From contig NC_068575.1 of NCBI RefSeq assembly GCF_025698545.1, positions 59,839,980-59,903,979 of the forward strand: a stretch of 64,000 bases of DNA. Reading direction: 5' to 3'. Positions 14,446 to 25,811 of this stretch are shown in pieces. The notes under the pieces were generated by a model. The model was not told where the DNA came from. It saw only the letters and a program-made list of their open reading frames with translations, and made no database searches. Position numbers and translations under genes: made by a program. Position 1 is the stretch's first letter, and every line of letters begins with the position of its first letter. The stretch comes from Gossypium raimondii. Taxonomy: Eukaryota > Streptophyta > Magnoliopsida > Malvales > Malvaceae.

Positions 14446-15000
14446 AAATTATTAAAATAGTCACTTTTGTTTTCCTCAGGTTATATTTTAGTCACTTATG
14501 TTTGAAATGTTACTTTTTAATCACTTACGTTAACATGTTGTAACATTTTAGTCACTGAGTCGTTAATTTCCATTAACAGTGTAACGATAAGCTGTCGTGG
14601 CATGTTAAATCATTATTTCAGACAAAAATTTTAGGTTAAATTATACAATTAGTCCTTATATTTTTTCGTTTTGAGCAATTTTTTATTTCTTTATTTTCCA
14701 TTCTCTTCTACTTTTCCATTTTCCTCAATTCTCCATCTCTTTTAACATAAAAGAAAAAAATTAAATTGCTCAAAACGAAAAAATATAGGGACTAATTGTA
14801 TATTTTAACCTAAAATTTTCGCTTGAAATGATGATTTAATGTGTCACATTAGCTTACCATTACACCATTAACAACAATTAATGCTCAGTGACTAAAATAT
14901 TACAACACGATAACGTAAGTGGCTAAAATGTAACATTTCAAACATAAGTGACTAAAATGTAACCTAAGGAAACAAAAGTGACTATTTTGGTAGTTTACCC
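14446..15000. mobile_element. Long fold-back element (near-perfect hairpin)
   Basis: The left arm (about 14456-14690) carries AAAATAGTCACTTTTGTTTT, then TTTTAGTCACTTATGTTTGA, and ends in a block with TTTTCGTTTTGAGCAATT. The right arm returns all these in reverse order and complement (AATTGCTCAAAACGAAAA at about 14764, CAAACATAAGTGACTAAAAT at about 14939, ACAAAAGTGACTATTTTGGT at about 14972). The loop (about 14690-14763) is C/T-rich. The hairpin would be over 200 bp long, which makes it a possible small-RNA source. Confidence 0.7.
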
Positions 15001-17297
15001 AAAACAATAAGGTAATTAAATTTCGGTATGATAATTATCAATTATTCTTTTACATATAATGCAAATTTTTATTATAATCATTTGATGATTAAGTGTTTAA
15101 TCATTTCGTTGAAAGTAAAAAAAAAAGGCACTTGTTACAGAAAAAGGTAATTAATTATCTCTTAATTATATGAAAAGTAATTATTTAACTTTCATTATGG
15201 AAAATTAATGTAGGTTTTTCTTGTGACTTGGTTTTATTTATGTATGGAACTAAGAAGCTAGCAATGGGAAGGCTGAACATGAGCAGGGTTTAGGGTAAAA
15301 GAAAATGTGAATAAAGGCAATTACAAGGCATGGGCAACAGGAGCCATGGTGCCTAGCGCATGCTAGACAAGCCATGGACCCGCCAATTAATCTCCACACC
15401 ACATGCTCAACATTGTAGGATCAATTTCTATGTGTCTTCTGGGGATTTTCAATATTGGTCTTACTCTTATCTTCCTTGCCGAGAAAATCTAATAATGCAT
15501 CAATAGTAATATATTAATCCAGTCGAGAAAAAGAGCCCATTTTCATTCACAAATTTCTTTTTGTTCATTATTTTCATCCCATTAGTGTTATGATGGTAGC
15601 ATGTTATAGTTATGTTGTAGGGTTGGGCAGACCAACCACTATCGTTCCAAGGATATCGATTATGAAAAAGGCTGTTAAACCAAGCTTTTTTGCGTTATTT
15701 TTTGCTTAGCCTGCTGCATTAACAAGGATATTTTAGCCTCTATATGTAAAAAATACCATATTTTCCTACAGGGTTGCATATTAAATTACTAATACCTCCT
15801 TTGATTACATAGTGATTAGGTCGGGATCGCAAGTTAATACCAACTTAGTTAAAGGATTTACTAAACTAACTTTGCATATTTTAAATAAGTTATATTATGT
15901 CGAAAGTTTTTTTTCCTTTTACTAAAAAAATAAAAAAAAATACAAAGGTTGATATTTGAACCTATGACACCAACATCTATAAATTTTTTACCACTCCAAC
16001 CAAAGCTTTATTTTAATATTTATATACATTTCAATGTTAATTATTATACAAATTATTTCACTGACATTATTTGTATATATTGATAATGTCGTTGATTAAA
16101 TTGGTGTCACAAGTCAACTATATACCAACTCAAGGAAAATGACAATATCATGATAAACAATTGAAACACATTTAATATTTTTAATTTGATGTATTTACCT
16201 ATTTAAATTTCTATATACTCACAATTAAAATTTTTATTTTAATTCATACATATTGCATGTGTTATTGTTAAGCTTTATCTTTTTTTATTGTATGTTATTT
16301 TTAAACGCTCACATGTACTCTAAATACGTGATTTCCATACACAAACGCATATGATAAAATTTATATTATTAATATAAAACTTAATTTTTATATAAGTATC
16401 AAAACAATTTAGAATAATATGAAGAATAATTAGTATAAATTTAAACTTACAATTAAAGGTTCAGTAAAAAATAATATCTATTCAATATAACAAAAAAAGT
16501 TTTCTCCTTTTGCTCAAAAGTGAATCATGAGTCACTAAAAATATATTATATGTGCTCTTTTTGATAGAATGTCTAAACTAACTATAGCCCCTCCCTAAAC
16601 CTTAAGTAAGAAGATAATGCACTTCAACACACTCGAACCCATGTCCTCATGCATTAACGACAATGCCAGTGCCAATCGAAGTAAGATTCAATCGACATTG
16701 TTTGTATTATTTTGAATGTGTTATTTTAAGTTTTTCAAATTTAAATTATTCTTTTATAATTATAAGTAAGTTATAATATAGTATTTTGAATTTATAATGT
16801 TAAAAGCAGTTAATTAATTAATTAGTAAAGGTTAGTAAAATTTCATGATTAGAGTTTTTTTAATAATGAAATTTTAGTCGAATTTATAATTTGATCAATT
16901 TAATATTATTATTGAATTTAAGTTGGTCTCAACTCTCTAGTCAGAATATTGTTAATGTTGATCAATATTAATACGACTCGAACCCAAATTATATTTAGGG
17001 TGGTGAACTCAGGTTAATACGGGATTTGATGTAATCATAAATTTAAGTTGTGAAATTAATTCCAACAGTTCAGGATCGCAAAGCTTATAGGTATATCTAT
17101 ATACATGTATATATATTTATAATAGTAAATACTGATAATTTGAATGCAATTTTTCGAGCAAGAAATGGAGAGAACTTCACTCATTTCACAACTATTTTTC
17201 TTTTTACAAAAATATGTCTTCATTATGCATCAAACGATATAATAATAAGCGATAAAAGCCTCTTCATCATCATCGTAATCTCTTCATTTCTTCCCCT
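15001..17297. other. Spacer with degenerate SINE-like pieces
   Basis: No gene seen. Around 16560-16700 there is a reverse-oriented phrase with CACTCGAACCCATGTCCTC, whose complement contains GGTTCGAG, like a Pol III B box. A similar but weaker phrase is at 15935-16010. Both look like decayed tRNA-derived elements. From about 17050 the sequence may be the 3' UTR of the NAC gene. Confidence 0.4.
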
Positions 17298-18905
17298 TCA
17301 CTTAGCAAATAAGCAGATTCCAATATCACAATCTGAACTCGAATTCAAGAACTCGTTCAACTTATTCCCTTCTTCTCTACTACTATTCTGCAATAACATC
17401 AATGCCATGTCTGAGTTATTACTATTACTATTATTAGTATTATTAATGGCGTCAAAGCTTGAAACTCCTTCACCCTCAAATCTATCTTCTTGGCTCAGCT
17501 GAGAAGCAACGAACTTATCAAGTGCTCTCCAATCAGTCAATTTCTTGCTATTGTTCAGCTCTTCATCATCTTCTTCTTCATGTTTAGTCTTCTCTGATAT
17601 GGAGCTCGGCCTCTTTATTAATGGCAGTGATGGGCTTTCCAGCTGAGGAAGCTCTACAAACTGATCATCCGAGTGATCCACAAAGTTGGAATAATTATCT
17701 GCTTCTTTCTTACAAAGGAGATTTTGGGGTAAAAAGTTCTGCCTGGAGATGTAATCGATTGGATCGACCACTGAACTCATGCCACTTGCTTCATCATAGA
17801 AATAGCTCGACTCCCATACTTGCATGTTCTTGGTTTGACCAGTGATTCTCTTCTTAAAAGCTCTACAAACCACCCATCCTTCCTCCTGCAAAAAAAAAAA
17901 AAAAAGGCTTTAAAAACTAATCAAACAATAGCATATGACATATGAAAACTATAGAAGGAGAAATGGAATTTTGCGTAACCCATCATGTTGTCAAAGTGAC
18001 AAGAATAAGGGTTGAGAGAAAGAGCCCATGCCAGAAAAGGAATAGGGCCGGGATCGAAAAGCATACTAACTTTTTTTTTTGACTTTTTTTTGGTCGAATC
18101 TTTTTTTGACTTTGAGATGGTGGACATGACATGAAGATGAAGAAGATATATATGCTTTTTTTTCATTTAATAACAACTATGTTAGACAAAGAATGGAATA
18201 ATTTAATTAAGGATGATTATATATATATGTGTGGGCTTGCCTGCGGAGAAGCATGATCATCGGATTCGAGTCTGTATTCATGCATGATCCAGTCAGATTT
18301 CTGGCCATGAGGAGCTCGTCCTTTGTAGAAAACAAGAGTCTTCCTCATGCCGATCAGCTTTGATTTATCATACACTGCTTTGTCTCGCCCTGTTGCTTTC
18401 CAGAAACCAGCCATGGTTGCTCTGTTAGTTCTTGTCCCTGTTGGATACTTCTTATCCTTGTGGCTGAAGAAATACCACTCGTTTTGCTCCTCACATCCTA
18501 TTTGGCATCTCTCTGTTCATCACCAACATACATTAATCAGCTCTTATGCATATACAGCTATACACACGTATACAACTGAACTGATCCATGTCTAGGGTTT
18601 TTAAGTTCTCATGCAAAAATGAAACCCAGACTGTGGATCTAGATCAGCAAAATTAAAGAAACCCTAAAAGATTATCAAAACCAAAAAGGAGAAAGAAAGA
18701 AGGTGGTTGGTGGTGATTTATATGTATATATATAAATACCTTTAAGATCCCATGGTTCGATTCTATAGAGATCGATTTCTCTGATAACATCAAGATCAAT
18801 CTTCTGTGATGCAACTTTCTTCCTCAGATAATATCCAACAAGCTCCTCGTCCGTCGGGTGGAACCGGAATCCAGGTGGGACACATGACTCCGTTGACTCC
18901 ATCAT
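17298..18905 (-). CDS. VND: NAC-domain transcription factor, VND (VASCULAR-RELATED NAC-DOMAIN) clade
   Basis: Nuclear activator of the VND1-6 type; in Arabidopsis these factors drive xylem vessel differentiation and secondary-wall genes. Exons are 18905-18740, 18512-18241 and 17885-17298 and encode 341 residues. The NAC domain (about residues 10-165) has [85 protein letters not shown] and [13 protein letters not shown], matching VNDs rather than NST/SND1 (which have [13 protein letters not shown]). The tail has [10 protein letters not shown] and [19 protein letters not shown], both seen in VND proteins. The ATG at 18905 gives [13 protein letters not shown]; the frame upstream has no ATG before an in-frame TGA. 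Intron 2 uses a GC donor (listed separately). VND4/5-like is my best guess for the subtype. Confidence 0.95.
18239..18240 (-). other. GC donor of a GC-AG intron in the NAC gene
   Basis: Exon 2 ends CCGCAG and the intron starts GCAAGC. The protein context (SPQ then [13 protein letters not shown]) fixes the junction, and no GT lies within about 20 bases that would keep the conserved reading. AG|GCAAG is the known strong consensus for minor GC-AG introns. The acceptor is a poly-pyrimidine tract followed by CAG at 17886-17888. Confidence 0.85.
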
Positions 18906-19899
18906 AACTCTTGTCGCTGCTGCATCAAGTTCACCAACACTACTACTATTAGCATTACCCACTCCTCGAGTCCTCTTACTTCATCATCTCTAAATTATAA
19001 CCAATAAATCTAACTTAAATAAGAGAACAGGAGAAAAAGAAAAAAGACTTAAAAGGGTAAATGAAAAAAAGCTAAAAGAGATAATGAATTATTTCCTATT
19101 AAAAGGTGACCAATGCTATAAATAACAATCAAGTGTATAACTTGGGTTAATTCATCTATACTATTCCTTTTTGTATCCCAAATTGCTATTTTTATATATA
19201 AAAAGAAAAAAGCATTATAGCTAGGTAGCTCATTTGGTAATAAGCAGCACTCACCCACAATTTTGTTCAGTTTCTCTTATGGCTGAAACTTAAAAGTGAA
19301 AACCAATTATTTCATATATAAAAGAAGAAGAAGAAGAGATGAAAGGGAAAAAGGGGAAAAACAAAGAATCATTAGAATTTAAAAAAAAAAAAATGGAACA
19401 TAGTCCCCCCTCTAGAAAACAGACAACTAGAGGTTTGAGGTAATGATGTTGTCTTGTGTAGTTGTGCTGGTGAATGGTGGAAATGATGCATCAAGAACGG
19501 GGTTTCCATTACTAAACTATTATAACAACTGCTACTATATTTAAACAAATTACATTCTTCATTTAAAAAAGAATAACTATACTATAAAGACATTTGAGAT
19601 TGGGATTGTAAAAAGAGTAATATAATAAAATTTAAATTCACTTTAAAATTAAGGGGATTTTTAAATTTTAAATTTAATTATATGTTTTTTTACACTGATC
19701 ACAATTAAGCATGCGTTTGTTTGTTTGTAAGACAAAATTTTAAAAAGAAAACAAAAAAAAGGATGTTTGTTTTTTCCTTGGAAGGCAAAAAGAGAGAGAG
19801 ACACCATTTCCATATGGATCAAAGGCCTGACATCTTCTGACAAGCACTATAGAAAAAGAAAACGAAAACGAAAAAGAAAATAGAAAAGCAGTGTTGATC

Positions 19900-20800
19900 A
19901 GGAACTTGCTGAAGCTGTGTCTGATCGCCAATGAAGCGGAGCCGGTCCACTTTGTCTGCTTGTCCAGAATATCCATAGCACCTCTGACCAGTGACTTCTT
20001 TTATGTGATAGGTTGATGATATACTATTACTACAAGAGAGAAAATCAAAATGCAAACCCGAACAAAATATTTTCAGGGTTTGGCTTTAAATTCTCAAATA
20101 GCTATACTTTCCAAAACGTTCACTTAATCAATAAAAAAAACGACTTTCAAACTTAATTCAGAATTTGGCAATAAGGTCATGTTTTCACATCATAAGCGAG
20201 GTGAGAGTCAAGATCGGGTAAGATTTTTTTGTCAGCAAGTTGCAAGCTGCTAGAGAGAGACCTAGAGTGAAAAGGAGATGGAGTCCAACTCAGGGTTTTT
20301 CTAGATCAAATCATCAGCTTAAGAAAATTGCCGGTTAGTGTTAGAATGTGCAGAAGACAAAAGAAATGAACCTTCTAACAAATTGTTTACCAAATTTCAG
20401 TCTTATATATTATATGGAATAAGGTGGCTTTCTTTGACCAAACAAAAATTATGTGAAAAATAGAGAGATTAACCGGACTGTGACATCCAAACTTGTAACC
20501 CAGGGAAGCAGCGATGTGCTGCCTTATAGAAAGAGAAAGAGAGATTAAAAAGAAAAAACAGGCTGATATATGCAAAAGAATGTAGAAAAGAATAAATTAT
20601 TGAATGGAAACAAAGATGATTATGCATGCAAATGCAAAGAAGCTTACCCGGTTATACGAACAATGAAGTAGTAGCTGTTGAGATAAGAAGACGAAAAGGA
20701 GAAGAATGAAGAAGAAGATGTGAAAAGGGACTGAGAATTATAGAATAGAAGGGGAAGCGAATCTAAAAGGGGAGAAGGGATAGGGGAGGACCGCTCGATT
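19900..20800 (-). other. Possible spliced leader or small transcript upstream of the NAC gene
   Basis: Reading the minus strand, 20800-20650 is CT-rich like a 5' leader and ends in CCGG|GTAAGC, a good donor. A pyrimidine tract then gives an acceptor near 20525, followed by about 50 GC-richer bases ending in a candidate donor near 20474. A further GC-rich block at about 19910-20035 follows TTGTAG. These could be non-coding first exons of the VND gene or an independent short gene. One frame of the last block reads GYSGQADKVDRLRFIGDQTQ, which I do not recognise. Splice sites are guesses from consensus only. Confidence 0.35.
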
Positions 20801-20850
20801 GCGCATGGTTGATGCCTGTCCCCACTGCCCTTACGTCAAAGCTTTCTATA

Positions 20851-21700
20851 CTACCTTTCACTCTTTTTTTCTTTTTTTTTTCCGTTTTACATATCTGGAC
20901 GCTTTCACGACAAGTCAATCTATATACCACATCTCTTTTTATTTATTTACTATTTTTAATTAAAGCATAGGTTGGTTTTATGATTTATAAAAATTAATTT
21001 TTTAGAGTTTATATTTATTATTTTAATATTCTTAATTTTATCTTTCTATTAAAAATACTACTTTTATTACCACGTTTTAATATGGTTTTTATTTTTACTT
21101 TTTATATAATACCTCCTATCTATAATCTCTCGAATGCGATAATGTGCTTTAACGTATTTGAATTCACGTTAACAACAATATTTTTATAATCGAATTATTT
21201 ATTAATTATACATCTTGTAAATTTTAAGAAAAATAATAGCATAATAAATAGAATGTTAACTTTGTTTTTTTATATATAAAGTCACTGCACTTTTCGTTTT
21301 AAATTATATTTATTGAAAACAATAGTATTCTTTACTGATACAGTTGCCACGTTGGTATACATTTTCGACAACCTCGGCCACGTGTTGCCGACTAAGAATC
21401 TTTCCACTCTGTCACTCACTGATTCACTAATAAGACAATTTATAAATGTTAACTCTTCTTTTTAATACGTATTTGAATTTGAGTTTTTTAATGAGATAAT
21501 TGTATTCTTTTTATTTAATAGGTAATTATATTTAATAAAACTTATCTATTTTAATATCGAAATATAATAATATTAATTTTTAATATTTAATTAGTGTTTT
21601 AGAATTGATTTAATGAAAATTCATAATTACCTAATAATATTAACACTTAACTGTCATCAAATCAACTCTAATATCAAATTTAAATTATATTTGTTGTATT
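20851..21700. other. Spacer with a degenerate SINE-like piece
   Basis: AT-rich. At about 21115-21200 there is a phrase (GTGCTTTAACGTATTTGAAT, then CACGTTAACAACAATA) resembling the decayed tRNA-like element at 16.6 kb. No ORFs of note. Confidence 0.4.
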
Positions 21701-21932
21701 CAGGGAGAAGCTAGAATAACTTTTTGGGGGTTGAATGAAATTTTAATTTTTATAGTCTATATCTTTAAAATTTTTAAAGTATTAAATTAAATTCTTATAC
21801 TTTTGGGGGCCAAAATGTAATTTTACTTTTATTAATTTAAAATTTTTTTAAAAAAAATTAAAGAGCCTAAATGATAATTTTTCATTTTAGGGGAGCCAGG
21901 GCCCATGCCAACCCCCCCTAGAATCGCCACTG
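21701..21932 (+). mobile_element. hAT-like MITE, CAGGGGCGAAGCC family, copy 1
   Basis: A 232-bp non-coding element starting CAGGGAGAAGCTAGAA and ending CTAGAATCGCCACTG, imperfect terminal inverted repeats. It is flanked by a perfect 8-bp duplication GTTGTATT at 21693-21700 and 21933-21940. An 8-bp duplication is the hAT superfamily hallmark. Three more copies occur in the window. Confidence 0.8.
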
Positions 21933-21940
21933 GTTGTATT

Positions 21941-24900
21941 GTATTGGACAAATTAAACTAAAATTAAATAGATTCATAATTAACACTAAATTTATTCTTT
22001 TAACAAAATTATGAAAATTTCAAACATAATAATATTAGCAATTGACTTTCATGAGATCAATCTTAAATCCCAAATTAAACACTAAAAAATAACATTATTA
22101 CCTTTGGGGACAAAAATATATAAATTTTATCGAATACATGTACCAAATTGAACCAAAAATAATACAAGTACCACACTAGAAAAGAGTGTCAAACTCGGGT
22201 ACCAAATGATATATCATATGAACCTGAATTTTCTTCTTAAAAGTGCAATGTTTTTTATCATTGTACTCAACACTTTTTTTATTATTAAATGGGTTAATAC
22301 GCCTGAACTTAACAATTGTTCTTGCATTGGGTTCAGTTTTTTTCTCTAAATTAGCCCTTGAACTAGACAAATATTATTCTAACATCGGAGCCTGAATTGT
22401 TTTTTGGTTCAAGTTAATCCTTAGGGCTTTAACTTCTTTTTTATCCAACTTTTTTAGAAGATTAACTTAAACAAAAGAAAAATATAAATCCTGATATAAA
22501 AACAATTACAAAATTTAAGTATTAACTTAGATAAAAAGAAATTCAAACCCACCTTATTAGCCACAATTGTTGACCAATATATGATGGTATATAATCCGAA
22601 TGATAGGGCTGATGCATGCCCCAACAGGCGAGATCTGTGTTGATGATCAATTTAAACGAGCAATGCCGGCCTGGAGAAAAATGCAAGGACGCACTGGGGA
22701 TTATATGGTTTGAAATTTTGGTTCTCATTTATTTTATGCAAATATCATAGAGTAATTCGGAATCAAGCATGCCGCACGTTCATGCTAAATTTGGATACCC
22801 ATTTTTTGGCTTGGACCAATACAACGTTACTTTTCTTGACCATATAATTTCATGCAAATCTCTGAATAATTCAAAAAAATGCCAAACTTTTGTACAAATT
22901 TTGTTAAAAAAAAAAACAGGAGAAGAAACGTTGAGTGCAAAAATTGAGTTACAGTCTTACAACAATTCAAATTTGCTTTCACAATTTAGTTTGAGAAGAA
23001 ACAAAACTATAAAAAGGTAACATAATTTAACTGCATAAATTAATATGGTAAACTAGTCTATGTTAGAAAAATATAATTTGTTGAGTCTTGATTACTCAGG
23101 TTTGAAAATCATTATGTGCAATTATATGTGAGAGTTTCAAAAGCCCACCATGTGTTAATGCTATGTGTGAGTTTTAGTCCGGATTAATCAGCTTTTGTCT
23201 AGATTTTTCTAGTTATTAATTCATTTGTGCTATAATAGTATGATTCTATTGGTTCGGGATCTATATTTGAATTTATATTTTGGTTGTACAATTAGTGTAA
23301 ACTTTCAAAAGAAAAATCACTAAATGAGTTTTGTAACTAGCTATTTATCTATTTAAAGAGTACTCATAGTTAGGAGATGAGCCCGCGGTAAATACATTGA
23401 TTTCAACCAATAAAAGTTATTGCACAAATTAATTTAATTAATCTAAATCATCACCTTTAAAAAGAGCTTTCTATAATATAGTCTTGAACTCTATGATCAC
23501 ATGTATACTTCAAACATATTTATATATATATATATATGTTATTATAAGACTCAAATCTTGTTAAAGATTATACATATATATATCCATCAATTACTAAAGC
23601 AAATGCTTGGATGCATATCTTTGTTTGAGTCATGATTTCTAAACAAATGGTATATATATAATATTATGGCCAAGAACATGGATACAATGGGGACAGGAAG
23701 TGGATGCATTGTCCACGTATGACGGTGGTGGGTCGGCGGTGGGTCTCCAATCATGCGGCGGACCGCATCATTGAACTCATTAAACCCTCATTGTGGACCC
23801 ACAGCCACCACCTAGCTGGGGCGGTGAAGCCGAAAACCCATCTCTCTTCTTTTCATAGTTTAACACAACGATAGATATATAAGCAATATTAAATAATACT
23901 TGGCTAACATATGAAAATAAAATAAAATGTGAAGATAAGAGTTAGCGTAACCAGCCAAAGTATATCTTTGAGGGGTCCTATAAGGATCTTAAACCCCTTT
24001 TTTTCCTGACATAGACAACCCTCCAAACTCCTTTTTTTTTCTTTTCTTTTTTCCTTTTTTTTTCTTCTCAAGAACACTGCCTTACCTTAAGATATATAAA
24101 GCAATCTCATGACCTACACTTATATCTCGACATTCTTCCACTTGTACTCTTAAGGTGTGAAACACAAGCTTCTTTCAAGGGACTACCACCATGATTGCAC
24201 CTCTTTGTAGGCATTAATTTCATAGCATTCGAATTCACAAAGAAATAAAAATACAAATTCTTCTGGACAATATATTTTAAAAATTTATCAGTAAAATGTC
24301 ATTCTATGAGATGATAATTGACCATCATGTGATGTAGAGAGTAGTGGATATATCCTGTGGCTAATTTATATTGAAAAGCATGTGAATGATTTGAAAACAA
24401 CACCCGAACAAACACTTTCTTCTCTCAAATGGTTTGCAAATTGCAGTAAAACCAGGGTTTTTAATATATCAGAATCATTGTGAAAGAATAGTAGTGTTGA
24501 AGGTTTTAACTTTTTTATCCTTTTAGGTATGTGTATATGTCAGTGAAAGAACAGTAACACTGAGAGACAAAACAGGCTTTAGGGAAAACAAGGAGTTTTT
24601 CAGTTTTCACAAAGGGACATATGTGTCTGATGTTGATTAGTTGGTCGCCTGTAATGGATAGGCCATTCATTAGACCACGTTTCTCAACAGGGAGAGCTCT
24701 CAAATATGTAGAGATGGGCCATTTTGATTGGCAAAGAATGGGTGACAATTTGATAATGCCATAACAAGGGAGGGGTGGGGGGTCCTGGTGGTTTACAATG
24801 GGGAATTGGGCTCCTCACTGTATACATATTGTTTGCCCCATATGAGGGGTCCAATTCGCATCGATTATAACACGATGGAAATTGACTTGTTAGATCTCTC

Positions 24901-25550
24901 TGTTTAGCTCATGTTGCGCAGACAAACCTTTTTTGCCCTTTTTTCTTCTAGATTCTACAATTTGGGATTCATTATAATTATATTACGTTTTTCTTTCCCT
25001 TGTCAAAAAGGTTTGATTCTTTTTGTTGGTACCTTTTATTTTTCCATTTTAATAAGCTTTTGATAATACCCCAAACACACACACACACACACTCACACAT
25101 ACAATATGATTACAACACATGGTTTTTACAAGATTACATATTTACACAAGTTGTGATTATTTAAATAACCTAGTTTTTCTAAATTAAAACAGTCTTTAAA
25201 CTAATTAACACGTTTCAAGTGCATTAAACTTAATGGTAAGTGATTAAAGACAATGGTTAAGATAAGGTAATAGGGTTTTTTTGGTTTAAATTAATGGAGC
25301 CATCATTGAAATAATTAAAAAGCAAAGGCAATTAATATTATGGACATTGTGATGACCTTTCCATAAGTCCACTATCAGAGCTTTAGGCTCATTTCAAATC
25401 GTAAAAGACCAAAATGGACTCATCACTGGATAGCACAATTAAATGATTACACTTTGATGGTTTGTTGCTATTATTATTTCACGATTGATGAGCCTCTTTG
25501 AGTTGAGTTTTTTTCTAGTGTGAAAATGCGAAATTTTTTACTATAGTTTT
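21941..25550. other. Long spacer between the MITE and the VHA-c promoter
   Basis: No gene recognised. 22140-22560 looks like worn repeat sequence (phrases such as AATTAGCCCTTGAACTAGAC typical of fold-back elements). 23690-23830 is a short GC-rich patch with a GGTGGGTC...GGACCCAC hairpin. 24000-24065 is T-rich. ORFs here are short and without domains. Confidence 0.45.
25074..25101. repeat. (AC)n microsatellite
   Basis: A run of AC dinucleotides, interrupted once by a T near its end. Directly visible. Confidence 0.9.
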
Positions 25551-25650
25551 TGGGCTTTTTAATTATTTTTTAAGGAGTAGACCCATGAAAAAGTTCCCTA
25601 ATTGAGCCCAAACTAGGCCTAAAATATGCCCATAATCTAAAACAGGCCCA
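25551..25650. promoter_or_regulatory. Cluster of site II-like motifs upstream of VHA-c
   Basis: TGGGCT at 25551-25556, AGCCCA at 25605-25610 and GGCCCA at 25645-25650 are three TGGGCY-type motifs in 100 bp, about 160-260 bp before the VHA-c ATG. Such clusters are common in plant housekeeping promoters; the function here is inferred. Confidence 0.5.
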
Positions 25651-25811
25651 AGAAACATTTTTAATTGAGTTAATGGTATGGCCATGGGAATTGGCCACTA
25701 AGAAACTTCATAGTTCGTTTTCCATCTCTGTTTCTCTTTCTTCTCTAATTATTGAGGAAATCCACCGATCGAAGTTGTTCAAATCGTGGGTGAAAGTTTT
25801 GAGAAACTAAA

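Noticed and set aside
17050-17502. 150-codon plus-strand frame overlapping the NAC last exon
   Set aside because: It overlaps the clearly conserved NAC C-terminus on the other strand; the part outside the gene is AT-rich noise.
18906-18962. Extended N-terminus of the NAC protein starting at 18962
   Set aside because: That frame would have to start with GTG; the first ATG in frame is at 18905 and gives the family N-terminus.
23690-23830. GC-rich patch as a possible miRNA precursor
   Set aside because: Only a short GGTGGGTC/GACCCACC stem; no known miRNA sequence and poor extended pairing.
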